64,000 nt of DNA. It comes from Rhodococcus sp. ARC_M6. Lineage in GTDB: Bacteria > Actinomycetota > Actinomycetes > Mycobacteriales > Mycobacteriaceae. The stretch covers positions 62,001 through 126,000 of the forward strand of contig NZ_JALGQH010000011.1 in the NCBI RefSeq assembly GCF_022810305.1, given 5' to 3'. Numbering within the stretch: position 1 is the stretch's first letter; each line of letters begins with the position of its first letter. Both the position numbers and the translations under genes were made by a program. Shown here piece after piece: positions 19,502 to 28,642 of the stretch. Under the pieces are notes generated by a model that saw only the letters and a list, made by a program, of their open reading frames with translations, was not told where the DNA came from and made no database searches.

Positions 19502-20377
19502 ATGGGTTTTCGGTTGGTTGTCTGTGCAACGCTCACGGCAGTTGCCGCGGGAGTGGTCGCCGCACCTACAGCAGCAGCGAGCGAAGGGCTCCCCGTTCCG
19601 TTCGGCTTCGTGAGCGGCATCGTCCTCGAAGCGGCCAATCCAGGGGGATCGGCTCCGGGCACCAATGACTTCACGTGCCAACCGTCGTCAGCGCATCCCG
19701 ATCCAGTGGTACTCGTGCACGGAACCGCGGCGAACCGACAGACCAACTGGGCCGTCCTTGCGCCGGTGCTCGCGAATGAGGGCTACTGCGTTTTCGCTCT
19801 CACTTTCGGGAACCGTACGGATCTGCCGTGGCCGATTTCTGCGGCGGGTGGGATGTCACCGTTGCCCGACAGTGCGCAGCAGTTGTCCGCCTTCGTCGAC
19901 AGCGTTCTGGCTACGACGGGCGCCTCCCAGGTTGATCTGGTTGGTCACTCGCAGGGCACAACTGTCAGTGGGTACTACGCGAAGTTCCTGGGCGGCGACG
20001 CCAAGGTCTCGAAGATCGTCTCGATCGCCCCTCTGTGGGAGGGCTCCGACGTCGGCCCACCGAAAGGCGTCGGCGGCCCAGATTTCGATAACGCCAGCTA
20101 CGTGAGTGAACTGCACGACGCGGGTGTCTATGCGGCTTCCGTCGAATACACCAACATCGTGACGCGGTACGACCAAGTTGTCGTTCCGTACAGCAGCGGA
20201 ATACTGGCAGCGTCCAATGCGTCGAACATCGTTGTGCAGGATGGTTGCGAGCAGGATCAGTCCGACCACATCGCTCTCGTGGCGTCGCAGCGGACGGCAG
20301 CGTTCACTCTTGCGGCCCTCGATCCCTCCGGTCCGCGACAGATTCCTTGCGATCGAGTGCTCCCGATAGTCGGCTGA
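19502..20377 (+). CDS. Secreted alpha/beta-hydrolase lipase, second of a tandem pair
   Basis: A 291-residue paralogue of the preceding gene, sharing the NPGGSAPG-NDF, LVHGT-NRQTNW, ANEGYCVFAL, GHSQGT-SGYYAK and VVQDGCEQD blocks. It has a signal peptide ending near AAPTAAAS. The ATG at 19502 has GGAG at 19492-19495; another ATG at 19490 lies upstream of that site. Compared with its partner it lacks about 25 residues in the middle, including the two cysteines of the CKAC segment. It lies 19 bases downstream and is probably cotranscribed. Confidence 0.87.
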   Translation: MGFRLVVCATLTAVAAGVVAAPTAAASEGLPVPFGFVSGIVLEAANPGGSAPGTNDFTCQPSSAHPDPVVLVHGTAANRQTNWAVLAPVLANEGYCVFALTFGNRTDLPWPISAAGGMSPLPDSAQQLSAFVDSVLATTGASQVDLVGHSQGTTVSGYYAKFLGGDAKVSKIVSIAPLWEGSDVGPPKGVGGPDFDNASYVSELHDAGVYAASVEYTNIVTRYDQVVVPYSSGILAASNASNIVVQDGCEQDQSDHIALVASQRTAAFTLAALDPSGPRQIPCDRVLPIVG

Positions 20378-20684
20378 TCAGGCACAGAACTCGCCTTGCG
20401 CACCTGTTCGCTTCAGGCGTACAGGAACCGGGAAACGATTGCCGGAGCTGCGACGTTATGGAATGTAAGCAAGCCGGTATCCCCTGCCAATCGGGTGGAG
20501 GAGCAGCAGGTGGACTTCGCGCCCACTAGAGTAATAAGTGGGGTCGTGCAACCTAAGTCGATTCGTGGACGTCATGTCCGCTGACCGGCGAGGCGATCAG
20601 TCTGTAGTGCCGGAGCGAAACGCGGCGACCAGGGACGAGACATCCGGTCTCGAACCTGCCCGCCGGAGAGTGTGAGGGAGAGCG
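20378..20684. other. Intergenic region upstream of clpC
   Basis: 307 bases without a supported gene. A purine-rich GAGGGAGAGCG at the end supplies the clpC ribosome binding site. I see no HspR/HAIR inverted repeat (CTTGAGT type) and no clear ClgR box. A -10-like TAGAGT/TAATAA stretch around 20528-20537 may be the promoter, but this is weak. Confidence 0.5.
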
Positions 20685-23228
20685 ATGTTCGAGAGGTTCA
20701 CCGATCGCGCGCGGCGCGTTGTTGTCCTGGCTCAAGAAGAAGCCAGGATGCTCAACCACAACTACATCGGTACGGAGCACATCCTCCTCGGCCTCATTCA
20801 CGAGGGCGAAGGTGTTGCCGCCAAGTCGTTGGAGTCGTTGGGTATCTCCCTCGAGGGAGTCCGCAGCCAGGTCGAGGAGATTATCGGCCAGGGCCAGCAG
20901 GCTCCGTCCGGTCACATCCCCTTTACTCCGCGTGCCAAGAAGGTCCTGGAGCTGAGTCTGCGCGAGGCGCTGCAGCTCGGACACAACTACATCGGCACGG
21001 AGCACATCCTGCTCGGTCTCATCCGCGAGGGTGAGGGCGTCGCAGCTCAGGTTCTGGTCAAGCTCGGTGCCGATCTCAACCGCGTCCGCCAGCAGGTCAT
21101 TCAGCTGCTGTCGGGCTACCAGGGCAAGGAGCCCACCGAAACCGGTGGTACTCGCGGAGAGGCCGGCACGCCGTCCACCTCGCTGGTGCTCGACCAGTTC
21201 GGTCGCAACCTGACGCAAGCTGCCCTCGAAGGCAAGCTGGATCCGGTCATCGGCCGCTCGAAGGAAATCGAGCGCGTGATGCAGGTTCTCTCGCGTCGTA
21301 CCAAGAACAACCCCGTACTCATCGGTGAACCCGGTGTCGGTAAGACCGCTGTGGTCGAGGGCCTGGCTCAGGCAATCGTCAACGGCGAGGTCCCCGAGAC
21401 CCTCAAGGACAAGCAGCTGTACACGCTCGACCTCGGGTCGCTCGTGGCCGGCAGCCGTTACCGCGGTGACTTCGAAGAGCGCCTCAAGAAGGTTCTCAAG
21501 GAAATCAACACTCGCGGCGACATCATTCTGTTCATCGACGAGCTGCACACCCTCGTGGGTGCAGGTGCGGCCGAGGGCGCTATCGACGCGGCCTCCATCC
21601 TCAAGCCCAAGCTGGCTCGCGGTGAGCTGCAGACCATCGGTGCCACCACTCTCGACGAGTACCGCAAGTACATCGAGAAGGATGCTGCTCTCGAGCGTCG
21701 TTTCCAGCCCGTGCAGGTGGGCGAGCCCACCGTCGAGCACACCATCGAGATCCTCAAGGGACTTCGTGATCGCTACGAGGCTCACCACCGCGTCTCCATC
21801 ACTGACGGTGCACTCGTTGCAGCTGCGACACTGGCCGACCGCTACATCAACGACCGCTTCTTGCCGGACAAGGCGATCGACCTCATCGACGAGGCGGGCG
21901 CGCGAATGCGCATCCGTCGGATGACTGCACCGCCGGACCTGCGCGAATTCGACGATCGTATCGCCGACGCGCGTCGCGAGAAGGAATCTGCGATCGACGC
22001 GCAGGACTTCGAGAAGGCCGCGAACCTGCGCGACAAGGAGAAGACCCTCGTCGCTCAGCGCGCAGAGCGTGAGAAGCAGTGGCGTGCGGGCGACCTGGAC
22101 GTCATCGCAGAGGTCGACGACGAGCAGATCGCCGAGGTTCTGGGCAACTGGACCGGCATCCCCGTCTTCAAGCTCACCGAGGAGGAGACCACGCGTCTGC
22201 TCCGCATGGAAGACGAACTGCACAAGCGGATCATCGGACAGGAAGAGGCCGTCAGGTCTGTCTCCAAGGCGATCCGTCGTACCCGTGCAGGTCTGAAGGA
22301 TCCCAAGCGTCCCTCGGGCTCGTTCATCTTCGCCGGCCCGTCGGGTGTCGGTAAGACGGAGCTTGCGAAGTCGCTCGCCAACTTCTTGTTCGGTGACGAC
22401 GACGCTCTGATCCAGATCGACATGGGCGAGTTCCACGACCGCTTCACCGCTTCGCGTCTGTTCGGTGCCCCTCCCGGGTACGTCGGATATGAGGAGGGCG
22501 GCCAGCTCACCGAGAAGGTCCGTCGTAAGCCGTTCTCCGTGGTGCTGTTCGACGAGATCGAGAAGGCACACCAGGAGATCTACAACACGCTCCTGCAGGT
22601 GCTCGAGGACGGCCGTCTCACCGACGGTCAGGGTCGTACCGTCGACTTCAAGAACACGGTGCTGATCTTCACGTCCAACCTCGGTACGTCCGACATCTCC
22701 AAGGCTGTCGGCCTGGGCTTCAGTTCGGGCTCGGGCAGCGGATCGAACTACGAGCGCATGAAGCTCAAGGTGCACGACGAGCTGAAGAAGCATTTCCGTC
22801 CGGAATTCTTGAACCGTATCGACGACATCGTCGTGTTCCATCAGCTCACGAACGAGCAGATCGTTCAGATGGTGGACCTGATGCTGGCTCGCGTCGAGAA
22901 GGCACTCAAGAACAAGGACATGGCCATGGAGGTCACCGACAAGGCCAAGTCGCTTTTGGCCAAGCGCGGATTCGATCCGGTACTGGGTGCGCGGCCGCTG
23001 CGTCGCACCATCCAGCGCGAGATCGAGGACCAGATGTCGGAGAAGATCCTCTTCGGAGAGATCGGACCGGGCCACATCGTGCTCGTCGACGTCGAAGGCT
23101 GGGACGGCGAAGGCTCGGGCGAGGACGCGAAGTTCACGTTCACGCCTACCAAGAAGCCGATCGACGTGCCGGACGCGCCGCCGATCGAGCTGTCCAAGGC
23201 CGGCGAGAGCGAAAGCGCTGCAGAGTAG
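20685..23228 (+). CDS. clpC: ATP-dependent Clp protease ATPase subunit ClpC
   Basis: AAA+ unfoldase that feeds substrates to ClpP1P2. The 847-residue product has the duplicated N-domain ([13 protein letters not shown] occurs twice, about residues 25 and 100), a first AAA module with Walker A GEPGVGKT at about 214, a UVR-type linker ([13 protein letters not shown], about 440), and a second module with Walker A GPSGVGKT at about 552. The C-terminal tail is acidic. The mycobacterial orthologue is ClpC1, the target of cyclomarin and ecumicin. Confidence 0.97.
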   Translation: MFERFTDRARRVVVLAQEEARMLNHNYIGTEHILLGLIHEGEGVAAKSLESLGISLEGVRSQVEEIIGQGQQAPSGHIPFTPRAKKVLELSLREALQLGHNYIGTEHILLGLIREGEGVAAQVLVKLGADLNRVRQQVIQLLSGYQGKEPTETGGTRGEAGTPSTSLVLDQFGRNLTQAALEGKLDPVIGRSKEIERVMQVLSRRTKNNPVLIGEPGVGKTAVVEGLAQAIVNGEVPETLKDKQLYTLDLGSLVAGSRYRGDFEERLKKVLKEINTRGDIILFIDELHTLVGAGAAEGAIDAASILKPKLARGELQTIGATTLDEYRKYIEKDAALERRFQPVQVGEPTVEHTIEILKGLRDRYEAHHRVSITDGALVAAATLADRYINDRFLPDKAIDLIDEAGARMRIRRMTAPPDLREFDDRIADARREKESAIDAQDFEKAANLRDKEKTLVAQRAEREKQWRAGDLDVIAEVDDEQIAEVLGNWTGIPVFKLTEEETTRLLRMEDELHKRIIGQEEAVRSVSKAIRRTRAGLKDPKRPSGSFIFAGPSGVGKTELAKSLANFLFGDDDALIQIDMGEFHDRFTASRLFGAPPGYVGYEEGGQLTEKVRRKPFSVVLFDEIEKAHQEIYNTLLQVLEDGRLTDGQGRTVDFKNTVLIFTSNLGTSDISKAVGLGFSSGSGSGSNYERMKLKVHDELKKHFRPEFLNRIDDIVVFHQLTNEQIVQMVDLMLARVEKALKNKDMAMEVTDKAKSLLAKRGFDPVLGARPLRRTIQREIEDQMSEKILFGEIGPGHIVLVDVEGWDGEGSGEDAKFTFTPTKKPIDVPDAPPIELSKAGESESAAE

Positions 23229-23245
23229 TACAGAGCAGTAACGAG

Positions 23246-23276
23246 AACGGGCGGTACCCATCGGGTGCCGCCCGTT
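23246..23276 (+). terminator. Hairpin terminator after clpC
   Basis: A 14-bp stem with one G-U pair (23246-23259 with 23263-23276) and a 3-base loop, starting 17 bases after the clpC stop. There is no real T tract, so this is an I-shaped terminator of the kind common in actinomycetes. Confidence 0.65.
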
Positions 23277-23308
23277 CGTGTATTCGAAAAGCGGAGGGGC
23301 AGAAGGAA

Positions 23309-23785
23309 ATGAATGAAATCGATATGGGGCATCTTCGTCGTTGCGTCGAATTGGCGACGGAGGCCTTGGATGCCGGCGACGAGCCGTTCGGGTCCGTCCT
23401 CGCCGCTGCCGACGGAACTTTTCTCGCTGAGGATCGAAACCGGATTGCCGGTGGAGACAGTACCCGCCATCCGGAATTCGAATTGGCCAGATGGGCTGCT
23501 CAGTACTTGACGCCGGAAGAGCGTTCCACCGCAACGGTATTCACCTCCGGTGAGCACTGCCCGATGTGTGCGGCCGCTCATGCCTGGGTGGGACTGGGCA
23601 GGATCGTATATATCTGTTCGGCCGCGCAACTCGGTGAATGGTTGGCGGAGTGGGGAGTGCCGCCGGCACCGGTGAAGTCTCTGTCGATCAACGAGGTTGC
23701 ACCGAATGTCTTAGTGGAAGGCCCGATTTCGGAACTTTCTCCGGAGGTTCGCGAACTGCACCGAAAGTTGCACGTAGGCGCCTAG
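23309..23785 (+). CDS. Nucleoside deaminase (cytidine deaminase superfamily)
   Basis: A zinc-dependent deaminase of 158 residues with the catalytic HPEFELAR motif (His-Pro-Glu, about residue 51) and the zinc motif EHCPMCAAA (Cys-x-x-Cys, about residues 84-87). This is the tRNA-adenosine/guanine/cytosine deaminase group; the exact base cannot be assigned. It differs from TadA by having HPE rather than HAE and by its context. The ATG at 23309 follows a GAAGG ribosome binding site. Confidence 0.85.
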   Translation: MNEIDMGHLRRCVELATEALDAGDEPFGSVLAAADGTFLAEDRNRIAGGDSTRHPEFELARWAAQYLTPEERSTATVFTSGEHCPMCAAAHAWVGLGRIVYICSAAQLGEWLAEWGVPPAPVKSLSINEVAPNVLVEGPISELSPEVRELHRKLHVGA

Positions 23786-23859
23786 CTTCGGAGGCCGGGC
23801 ACGTACCACTCAGGCTGCTACTCTCCGACAAGGGGTTGGGCGGTTCTGAGGGGGGGATT

Positions 23860-24114
23860 TTGACGTTGCAAGTTGATCCGGGGATGTTAAGGCGGTTCTC
23901 GGCCGAAATTGTTGAAACCAGTCAGCTTTTGGCAGAAACGGATGTAAGTACACCGTTTGCTGATTCGCAGGATGCGCTAGTGGAACAGAATTTCAGCAGG
24001 TAGCTGAATTAGCTTGTGGTGCAGCAGCCCTCGGGATTTCGAATATTTGCCTTCGTTTAGTGGAAGTCGGCAACATAACGAATGGTGTTGCGGACAATGA
24101 GCGTTCCGTCGTGA
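23860..24114 (+). pseudogene. EspC-like type VII secretion target, frameshifted
   Basis: TTG at 23860, preceded by a GAGGGGGG run, opens a 47-codon frame (MTLQVDPGMLRRFSAEIVETSQLL...) that stops at 24001-24003. The sequence resembles the start of EspC/DUF2580 proteins exported by ESX systems. From about 23988 the neighbouring frame continues with protein-like sequence (FQQVAELACGAAALGISN...) up to the next gene, so one missing base near 23985-23995 would restore a protein of about 80-90 residues. The right boundary is approximate. A sequencing error, a pseudogene and a recoding site are all possible; I see no classic slippery heptamer. Confidence 0.5.
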
Positions 24115-24673
24115 CGCTGACAGTGCCGAACGTTGTGGCGTGGCGACCGAAAGACCTGATCGGCAGCGCTGATGGAATCGATGCAATGTCTCGAAAGATC
24201 GACGAGAGCATGCACAGCCTCTGCTTGGACCAGGATGTCCTGGCCGAGAGTTGGCACGGTGAAGCCGCAAAAGCCGCAGCAGAACGTGTGGTGGGGGAGA
24301 GCAGCACCGCAGGCAAGGTAGCGGGTGCGCTCAGCGTGATTGCTCGAGAGTATCGGACGTCATCGGGAATGCTTGATGGTGTGCGATCGGACTTGGTGCA
24401 AGTGGTGAATGCAGCCACCATGAGCGGCTACACAGTCGGTGCCGACGGGGTTGTGGACGCGTCGGCGATCTTGGCGAAGCAGGACACATCGATGTCGAGA
24501 AACTGCTCGCATGTGCGTTGACTCTCGAGGCCACAACCCGTTACGTCGTGACCGAAACGGATTCTGGTCAATACCTCACGCAGTTGAGGGTGACGATCTT
24601 GTCGAGTCAATACGAAGATCTGGAAATCGATGTGACCGTCATGAACCTGGCGTTGACGATCGGTGCCTCGTAG
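24111..24673 (+). pseudogene. WXG100-related ESX substrate-like protein, frameshifted near the 3' end
   Basis: GTG at 24111 starts MTLTVPNVVAWRPKDL, followed by a helical region with SWHGEAAKAAAERV (a W-x-G turn, about residues 45-58), typical of larger WXG100-like proteins of Rhodococcus and Nocardia. The frame ends at 24519-24521, but protein-like sequence continues in the frame one base back (DVEKLLACALTLEATTRYVV...) to a TAG at 24671-24673. The break lies at about 24480-24490. It sits directly after the EspC-like gene, an arrangement typical of ESX substrate pairs, but no ESX core gene is present in the window. Confidence 0.5.
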
Positions 24674-24683
24674 CTCACGCAGA

Positions 24684-24714
24684 ACGGGCGGCACCTCGAT
24701 GAAGCGCCGCCCGT
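24684..24714. terminator. Hairpin between converging transcripts
   Basis: A perfect 9-bp GC-rich stem (24684-24692 with 24706-24714) around a 13-base loop lies between the end of the WXG100-like gene and the end of the minus-strand acyl-CoA ligase gene. It could act in both directions. Confidence 0.6.
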
Positions 24715-24733
24715 CAGGCTTGTTCAGTGAGAA

Positions 24734-26323
24734 TCAGGAAACCGCGTCGACTGATCGAACCTTCTCGCGCAGTTCACCCTTGACCACCTTGCCACTGGCA
24801 TTGCGCGGCAGGGCTTCCACCACAACGATGTCCTTGGGATGCTTGTAACGGGCCAGGCGATCAGCGAGGAATGTGCCGAGTTCTTCGATTGTCAGATCAG
24901 CGCCGGCGCCGGGTGCCATGGCGATAATTGCCACGGGCACCTCGCCCCACTTGGCGTCGGAACGCCCGACTACTGCGGCTTCGACAATCAATTCGTGTTC
25001 GTAGAGAGCATTTTCGACTTCGGCGCAGTAGATGTTCTCACCGCCCGAGATGATCATGTCCTTCTTACGGTCCACGACGTAGACAAAGCCTTCGTCGTCG
25101 ACACGCACCAGATCGCCGGAGTGGAACCAGCCGCCAGTGAAAGCGTCGGCGGTGGCTTGCGGGTTGTTCCAGTACTCGCTCATCATTGTCGGCCCGCGGT
25201 AGACGATCTCGCCGATCTCTCCGGGTGAGACGTCGTCCATGTTCTCGTCGACAACGCGCGCCGAGATGGTCGGGATGACGCGGCCCACCGATCCGAGTTT
25301 GCGAATTGCGTCTTCACCGTCGAGAACGCAAGTGATAGGCGACATTTCGGTTTGGCCGAAGACCGCGACGTTGAATGCGTCGGGGAATGATTCCGCCATT
25401 GCACGCAAGATCGTGTCCGACGACGGCGCCGCGCCCCAGGAAATATTCTTCAGTGACAATGCGCGGGGTTGCGCTTTCTGGACGGCACACACGGCCTGCC
25501 ACTGAACCGGAACGAGGAACAGGCTGGTGACCTTCTCGGCTTCGAGGACGTCGAGAAGTGCACCCGGGTCGAAAGCCCCGAGTGGATGGATGACTGTGGC
25601 GGTGCCCAATTGCAGGCTCGGAGCAATGGATCCGAGGGCCGCGATATGGAACATCGGCGTCGCGCAGAATCCGATGGAATCCTCTTTGAAGAGATGGAAT
25701 GCGCGGATGCAGGTCAAAGACTGAGACGCGAGATTGGAGTGCGAGAGCACCGAACCCTTCGGGCGCCCAGTGGTTCCCGAGGTGTACATGATGAGTGCCG
25801 GTGTGTCATCGGGGATGTCGCGAGGGATGTGGCTGTCTCCGGTCTCGGCGATCAAGTCCTCGTATGTGAGGCTGTCACCTTCGGCCGGTGCTCCGACGGT
25901 GATGGAGATGTCGATACCGTCGGAGGCGGCTCGCGCTGCGGCAGCTAGTGGAGCGAGCGGTCCTTCGGCGACAATGACTTTGGATCCCGAGTCGTTGACC
26001 AGATAGGTGACCTCGGGCGGAGTGAGACGGAAGTTCACCGGTACTGCGATCGCGCCCAACGCAGTGGTGGCAAGCACTACCTCGAGGTACTCGGGGCGGT
26101 TGAGCATCAGGATCAAGACGCGGTCGCCGAAGCTGACGCCGCGACGGGAGAGGGCGTCGGCAAGTTTGTCGACGCGTTCGCTCAGTGTGCTCCAGGAGAT
26201 GGAATCGCCGAGGAATCGCAGTGCGGTGTGATCAGGGATCATCTGAGCATGATGAGCGACTTGGTTGTTCCAGTTGGTGCGTCGCAAGCGTTGTACCTCG
26301 GACGCTGTATCGATGGAGGCCAT
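24734..26323 (-). CDS. Acyl-CoA synthetase (AMP-forming, FadD-like)
   Basis: An ANL-superfamily ligase of 529 residues that activates a carboxylic acid to its CoA thioester through an acyl-adenylate. The P-loop motif MYTSGTTGRPKGS, the GQTEMSP adenylate motif and the C-terminal GRSDAKWGEVP and ALPRNASGKVVK (catalytic Lys) motifs are present. The start at 26323 is supported by GAGAGG just upstream; the frame is open to a GTG at 26347. It overlaps or abuts the crotonase gene and the two form an operon opposite a double-TetR regulator. The substrate acid cannot be told from sequence. Confidence 0.9.
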   Translation of the reverse strand: MASIDTASEVQRLRRTNWNNQVAHHAQMIPDHTALRFLGDSISWSTLSERVDKLADALSRRGVSFGDRVLILMLNRPEYLEVVLATTALGAIAVPVNFRLTPPEVTYLVNDSGSKVIVAEGPLAPLAAAARAASDGIDISITVGAPAEGDSLTYEDLIAETGDSHIPRDIPDDTPALIMYTSGTTGRPKGSVLSHSNLASQSLTCIRAFHLFKEDSIGFCATPMFHIAALGSIAPSLQLGTATVIHPLGAFDPGALLDVLEAEKVTSLFLVPVQWQAVCAVQKAQPRALSLKNISWGAAPSSDTILRAMAESFPDAFNVAVFGQTEMSPITCVLDGEDAIRKLGSVGRVIPTISARVVDENMDDVSPGEIGEIVYRGPTMMSEYWNNPQATADAFTGGWFHSGDLVRVDDEGFVYVVDRKKDMIISGGENIYCAEVENALYEHELIVEAAVVGRSDAKWGEVPVAIIAMAPGAGADLTIEELGTFLADRLARYKHPKDIVVVEALPRNASGKVVKGELREKVRSVDAVS

Positions 26324-26343
26324 GTACGGTTTCCTCTCTTGAA

Positions 26344-27120
26344 TCACTTGAAGTTCGGTGCGCGTTTCTGGAGCATTGCTGTTGCGCCCTCGGCAAAGTC
26401 GGCGCTGACAAGAAGTTCTACTTGACCAGTCTTCTCGAGTTCCAAGGCTGCATCGATGCGGTCGAGTGTCGCGGCATTGAGGGCAGCTTTGGTGAGTTCG
26501 AGAGCGCGTCGAGGTGCTTTCGAGGTACGCGTCGCGACGGCCTCGATATGGGCCGCGAATTGATCGGCGGGAAGCGTTCGGGAGACCAGACCGAAATTTT
26601 CTGCATTCTCCGCCGACACTTTTTCGCCGAGTAGGAACATCTCCGCAGCCCGGGCTCGGCCGATGGCAGCAGGCACCAGTGCGCTGGCGCCGCCGTCGGG
26701 CATCAGTCCGATGTTGACGAACGACAGGAGGAAGTACGCACTTTCGGCGGCGTACGTCAGGTCTGCGGCAAGGGCGATGGAGACGCCGACGCCGGCGGCC
26801 GGGCCGTTGACTGCGGCTATCACGGGTACGGCGGTGCTCGTGATAGCGCGGATCACGGCGTTTGCAGAGTCCATGACGACATGGGGATCGGTCGGATTCA
26901 TCGCGGCAGCCGCGAGGTCGGCTCCGGTGCAGAAGGCACGTCCGGTTCCGGTGATGACGATGGTGCGAACGTCAGGGTTGTTGTCGGCACCGACAATGGC
27001 GTCGGCAAGCGCGTTCATCGTTTCCAGGTCGATCGCGTTCATGCGCTCGGGGCGGTTGAACGTCAATCGCAGGACGCTGTTGTCGAGTTCCGACAGCAGG
27101 CCGGCCGTGGCGGTCGTCAT
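26344..27120 (-). CDS. Enoyl-CoA hydratase/isomerase (crotonase family)
   Basis: A 258-residue crotonase-fold protein: LTFNRPERMNAIDLETM at the start, FCTGADL for the first oxyanion-hole strand, and GPAAGVGVSIALAADL followed by GLMPDGG. The glutamate expected in the GAG-x-E helix of true hydratases appears to be replaced (GVGVS), while an acidic residue is kept in PDGG, the pattern of PaaG-like isomerases; isomerase activity is therefore at least as likely as hydration. The start at 27120 is chosen over an in-frame TTG at 27144. It is the first gene of the operon with the FadD-like ligase. Confidence 0.85.
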   Translation of the reverse strand: MTTATAGLLSELDNSVLRLTFNRPERMNAIDLETMNALADAIVGADNNPDVRTIVITGTGRAFCTGADLAAAAMNPTDPHVVMDSANAVIRAITSTAVPVIAAVNGPAAGVGVSIALAADLTYAAESAYFLLSFVNIGLMPDGGASALVPAAIGRARAAEMFLLGEKVSAENAENFGLVSRTLPADQFAAHIEAVATRTSKAPRRALELTKAALNAATLDRIDAALELEKTGQVELLVSADFAEGATAMLQKRAPNFK

Positions 27121-27289
27121 GCGGAACCGGAACGGGTCTTGCAAAACATGCGAATCATCAGCTCACAGCTACTTTCTTACGGTCGGTCTGATCGAAGGTG
27201 TTCCGTTGGTGCAAGCCGAAACTCGTGCCGGTGGTGTTGACTTCGGTGGTGGACTTTTCTGCAAGACTTGTGCGAATGTCGGTTAACAT

Positions 27290-27319
27290 AACACCCTGAG
27301 TGAGCCTGTCAAGGGTGTT
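27290..27319. promoter_or_regulatory. Inverted repeat, candidate TetR operator
   Basis: AACACCCT at 27290-27297 is mirrored by AGGGTGTT at 27312-27319 with a 14-base spacer, in the divergent promoter region between the crotonase operon and the TetR gene. The spacing is wide for one TetR dimer and could suit the two-headed regulator next to it. Binding is inferred from position only. Confidence 0.5.
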
Positions 27320-27360
27320 CGGAGAAAATGAGTACGGTTGCTGAATGGATGGAGGGATAC

Positions 27361-28578
27361 ATGCCCACACGGACGCGCGTCGCTGTAGGTGGTGATGAAT
27401 CCGCCCCACGCACGAGGCCGAAGAACCGCAAGGCGCAGATTGCGGCCGTTGCAGCCGAGGCTTTCAGCGAACGCGGCTACCATGCGGTCGGTATCGACGA
27501 TATTGCGTCGGCGGTCGGAGTGTCCGGTCCGGCGCTGTATCGCCATTTCCCCAACAAATACGCGTTGTTCGTCCATGCGGTGGAGAGCCTGTCCCAGGCG
27601 TTGCTCGACGCGACTGATGCGGCACGGTGCGAGCGTGACGATCCACGGCAACAGCTACAAGCCGTGATGGTTGCAGTCATCGGCGTCACCCTCGAGAATC
27701 GGCGTCGGGGCGGACTCTATCGATGGGAAGGCCGCTATCTGGAAAAGACGGATCGCGAGAATCTGCGCCTCGAGGTGCTTGCGTTACGCCAGCGGATAGC
27801 GGATCCATTGTCGACGGTTCGTCCGGAACTCGATCGTGCACACCTGGGCCTCGTCACATCAGCTGTCCTGAGTGTGATCGGAAGTGTCACGGCACATCGA
27901 TCGGCGTTGCCGCCCAAGCAGATCGAAGCATTCCTGCTCTCAATTTGCTGGTCGGTGATCGATATCGAACTACCTCAGATCGGGTCTTCGACAGCCACGA
28001 AAGGCGTGAAAGTCACGAAGCAGATTCCGGGACTCGTCCGAACGTCGAAACGTGAGGTACTGCTTCATGAAGCCGTGCTGCTCTTCTACGAACGGGGATA
28101 TCACGAAGTCAGTATCGAGGAAATCGGGGCTGCTGCCGGGATCACGGCTTCGAGTGTGTACCGGTACTTTCCGAGCAAGGCAGATCTACTTGCTGCGGCT
28201 TTCCACCGTGCGTCCGATCGACTGAACGTCACTTTGGGTTCGGCATTGGCAGAATCGGAGACTCCGCTGCAGGCAGTCCGCACCCTTGCCGAGATGTACG
28301 TCGCTGTCTTCTTCGCTCAGAGTGAGCTACTGGCCGTGTATTTCGCGGAAATCGGAAACTTGCCCGACGATGCCCGCGCGGAATTGCGCAAGATTCAGCG
28401 ACTCAACATCGAAGAGTGGGCGCACCTGTGCGTCGAAGCGAGGCCCGAATTGACCGTGGTGCAAGCGAGATTCCTTGTTCACGCGGCATTGGGACTGGTA
28501 TTCGACGTAGGTCGCGTCGTTGGTTTCTCGGAAGCGGAACGAGTCTCGGCATTGTTGTGCGCGACGTTGCTCGGCTGA
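27361..28578 (+). CDS. Double TetR-family regulator
   Basis: A 405-residue protein containing two complete TetR units in tandem. The first DNA-binding domain is at about residues 22-68 (AFSERGYHAVGIDDIASAVGVSGPALYRHF), followed by a ligand-binding region. The second is at about residues 228-276 (LFYERGYHEVSIEEIGAAAGITASSVYRYF), with its own C-terminal half. A fused pair would act as an intramolecular dimer. It is divergent from the crotonase/FadD operon and probably represses it in response to an acyl-CoA. The ATG at 27361 (after GGAGGG) is used; an ATG at 27328 is also possible and would add 11 residues. Confidence 0.88.
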   Translation: MPTRTRVAVGGDESAPRTRPKNRKAQIAAVAAEAFSERGYHAVGIDDIASAVGVSGPALYRHFPNKYALFVHAVESLSQALLDATDAARCERDDPRQQLQAVMVAVIGVTLENRRRGGLYRWEGRYLEKTDRENLRLEVLALRQRIADPLSTVRPELDRAHLGLVTSAVLSVIGSVTAHRSALPPKQIEAFLLSICWSVIDIELPQIGSSTATKGVKVTKQIPGLVRTSKREVLLHEAVLLFYERGYHEVSIEEIGAAAGITASSVYRYFPSKADLLAAAFHRASDRLNVTLGSALAESETPLQAVRTLAEMYVAVFFAQSELLAVYFAEIGNLPDDARAELRKIQRLNIEEWAHLCVEARPELTVVQARFLVHAALGLVFDVGRVVGFSEAERVSALLCATLLG

Positions 28579-28642
28579 AGTGGGTAGGTTTGAACGGCAA
28601 GGCGTTCACCGATTCATTCGTCGACGGAAGCAGGGACACTCA

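Noticed and set aside
20378-20684. ClgR or HspR operator upstream of clpC
   Set aside because: No convincing inverted CTTGAGT or ClgR-type palindrome could be found by eye.
20553-23534. A 993-codon open frame on the minus strand opposite clpC
   Set aside because: It mirrors the codon structure of a certain gene, has no family motifs and is rich in Leu, Arg, Asp and Val as expected for an antisense shadow in high-GC DNA.
23980-24003. Programmed -1 frameshift site in the EspC-like gene
   Set aside because: The AAT-TTC context does not form an X-XXY-YYZ slippery heptamer and no strong downstream hairpin was seen; decay or sequencing error is simpler.
27262-27270. CAAG-A-CTTG palindrome as a KstR2-type operator
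   Set aside because: The known KstR2 motif has a two-base centre and flanking bases that do not match; the longer repeat at 27290-27319 is a better candidate.
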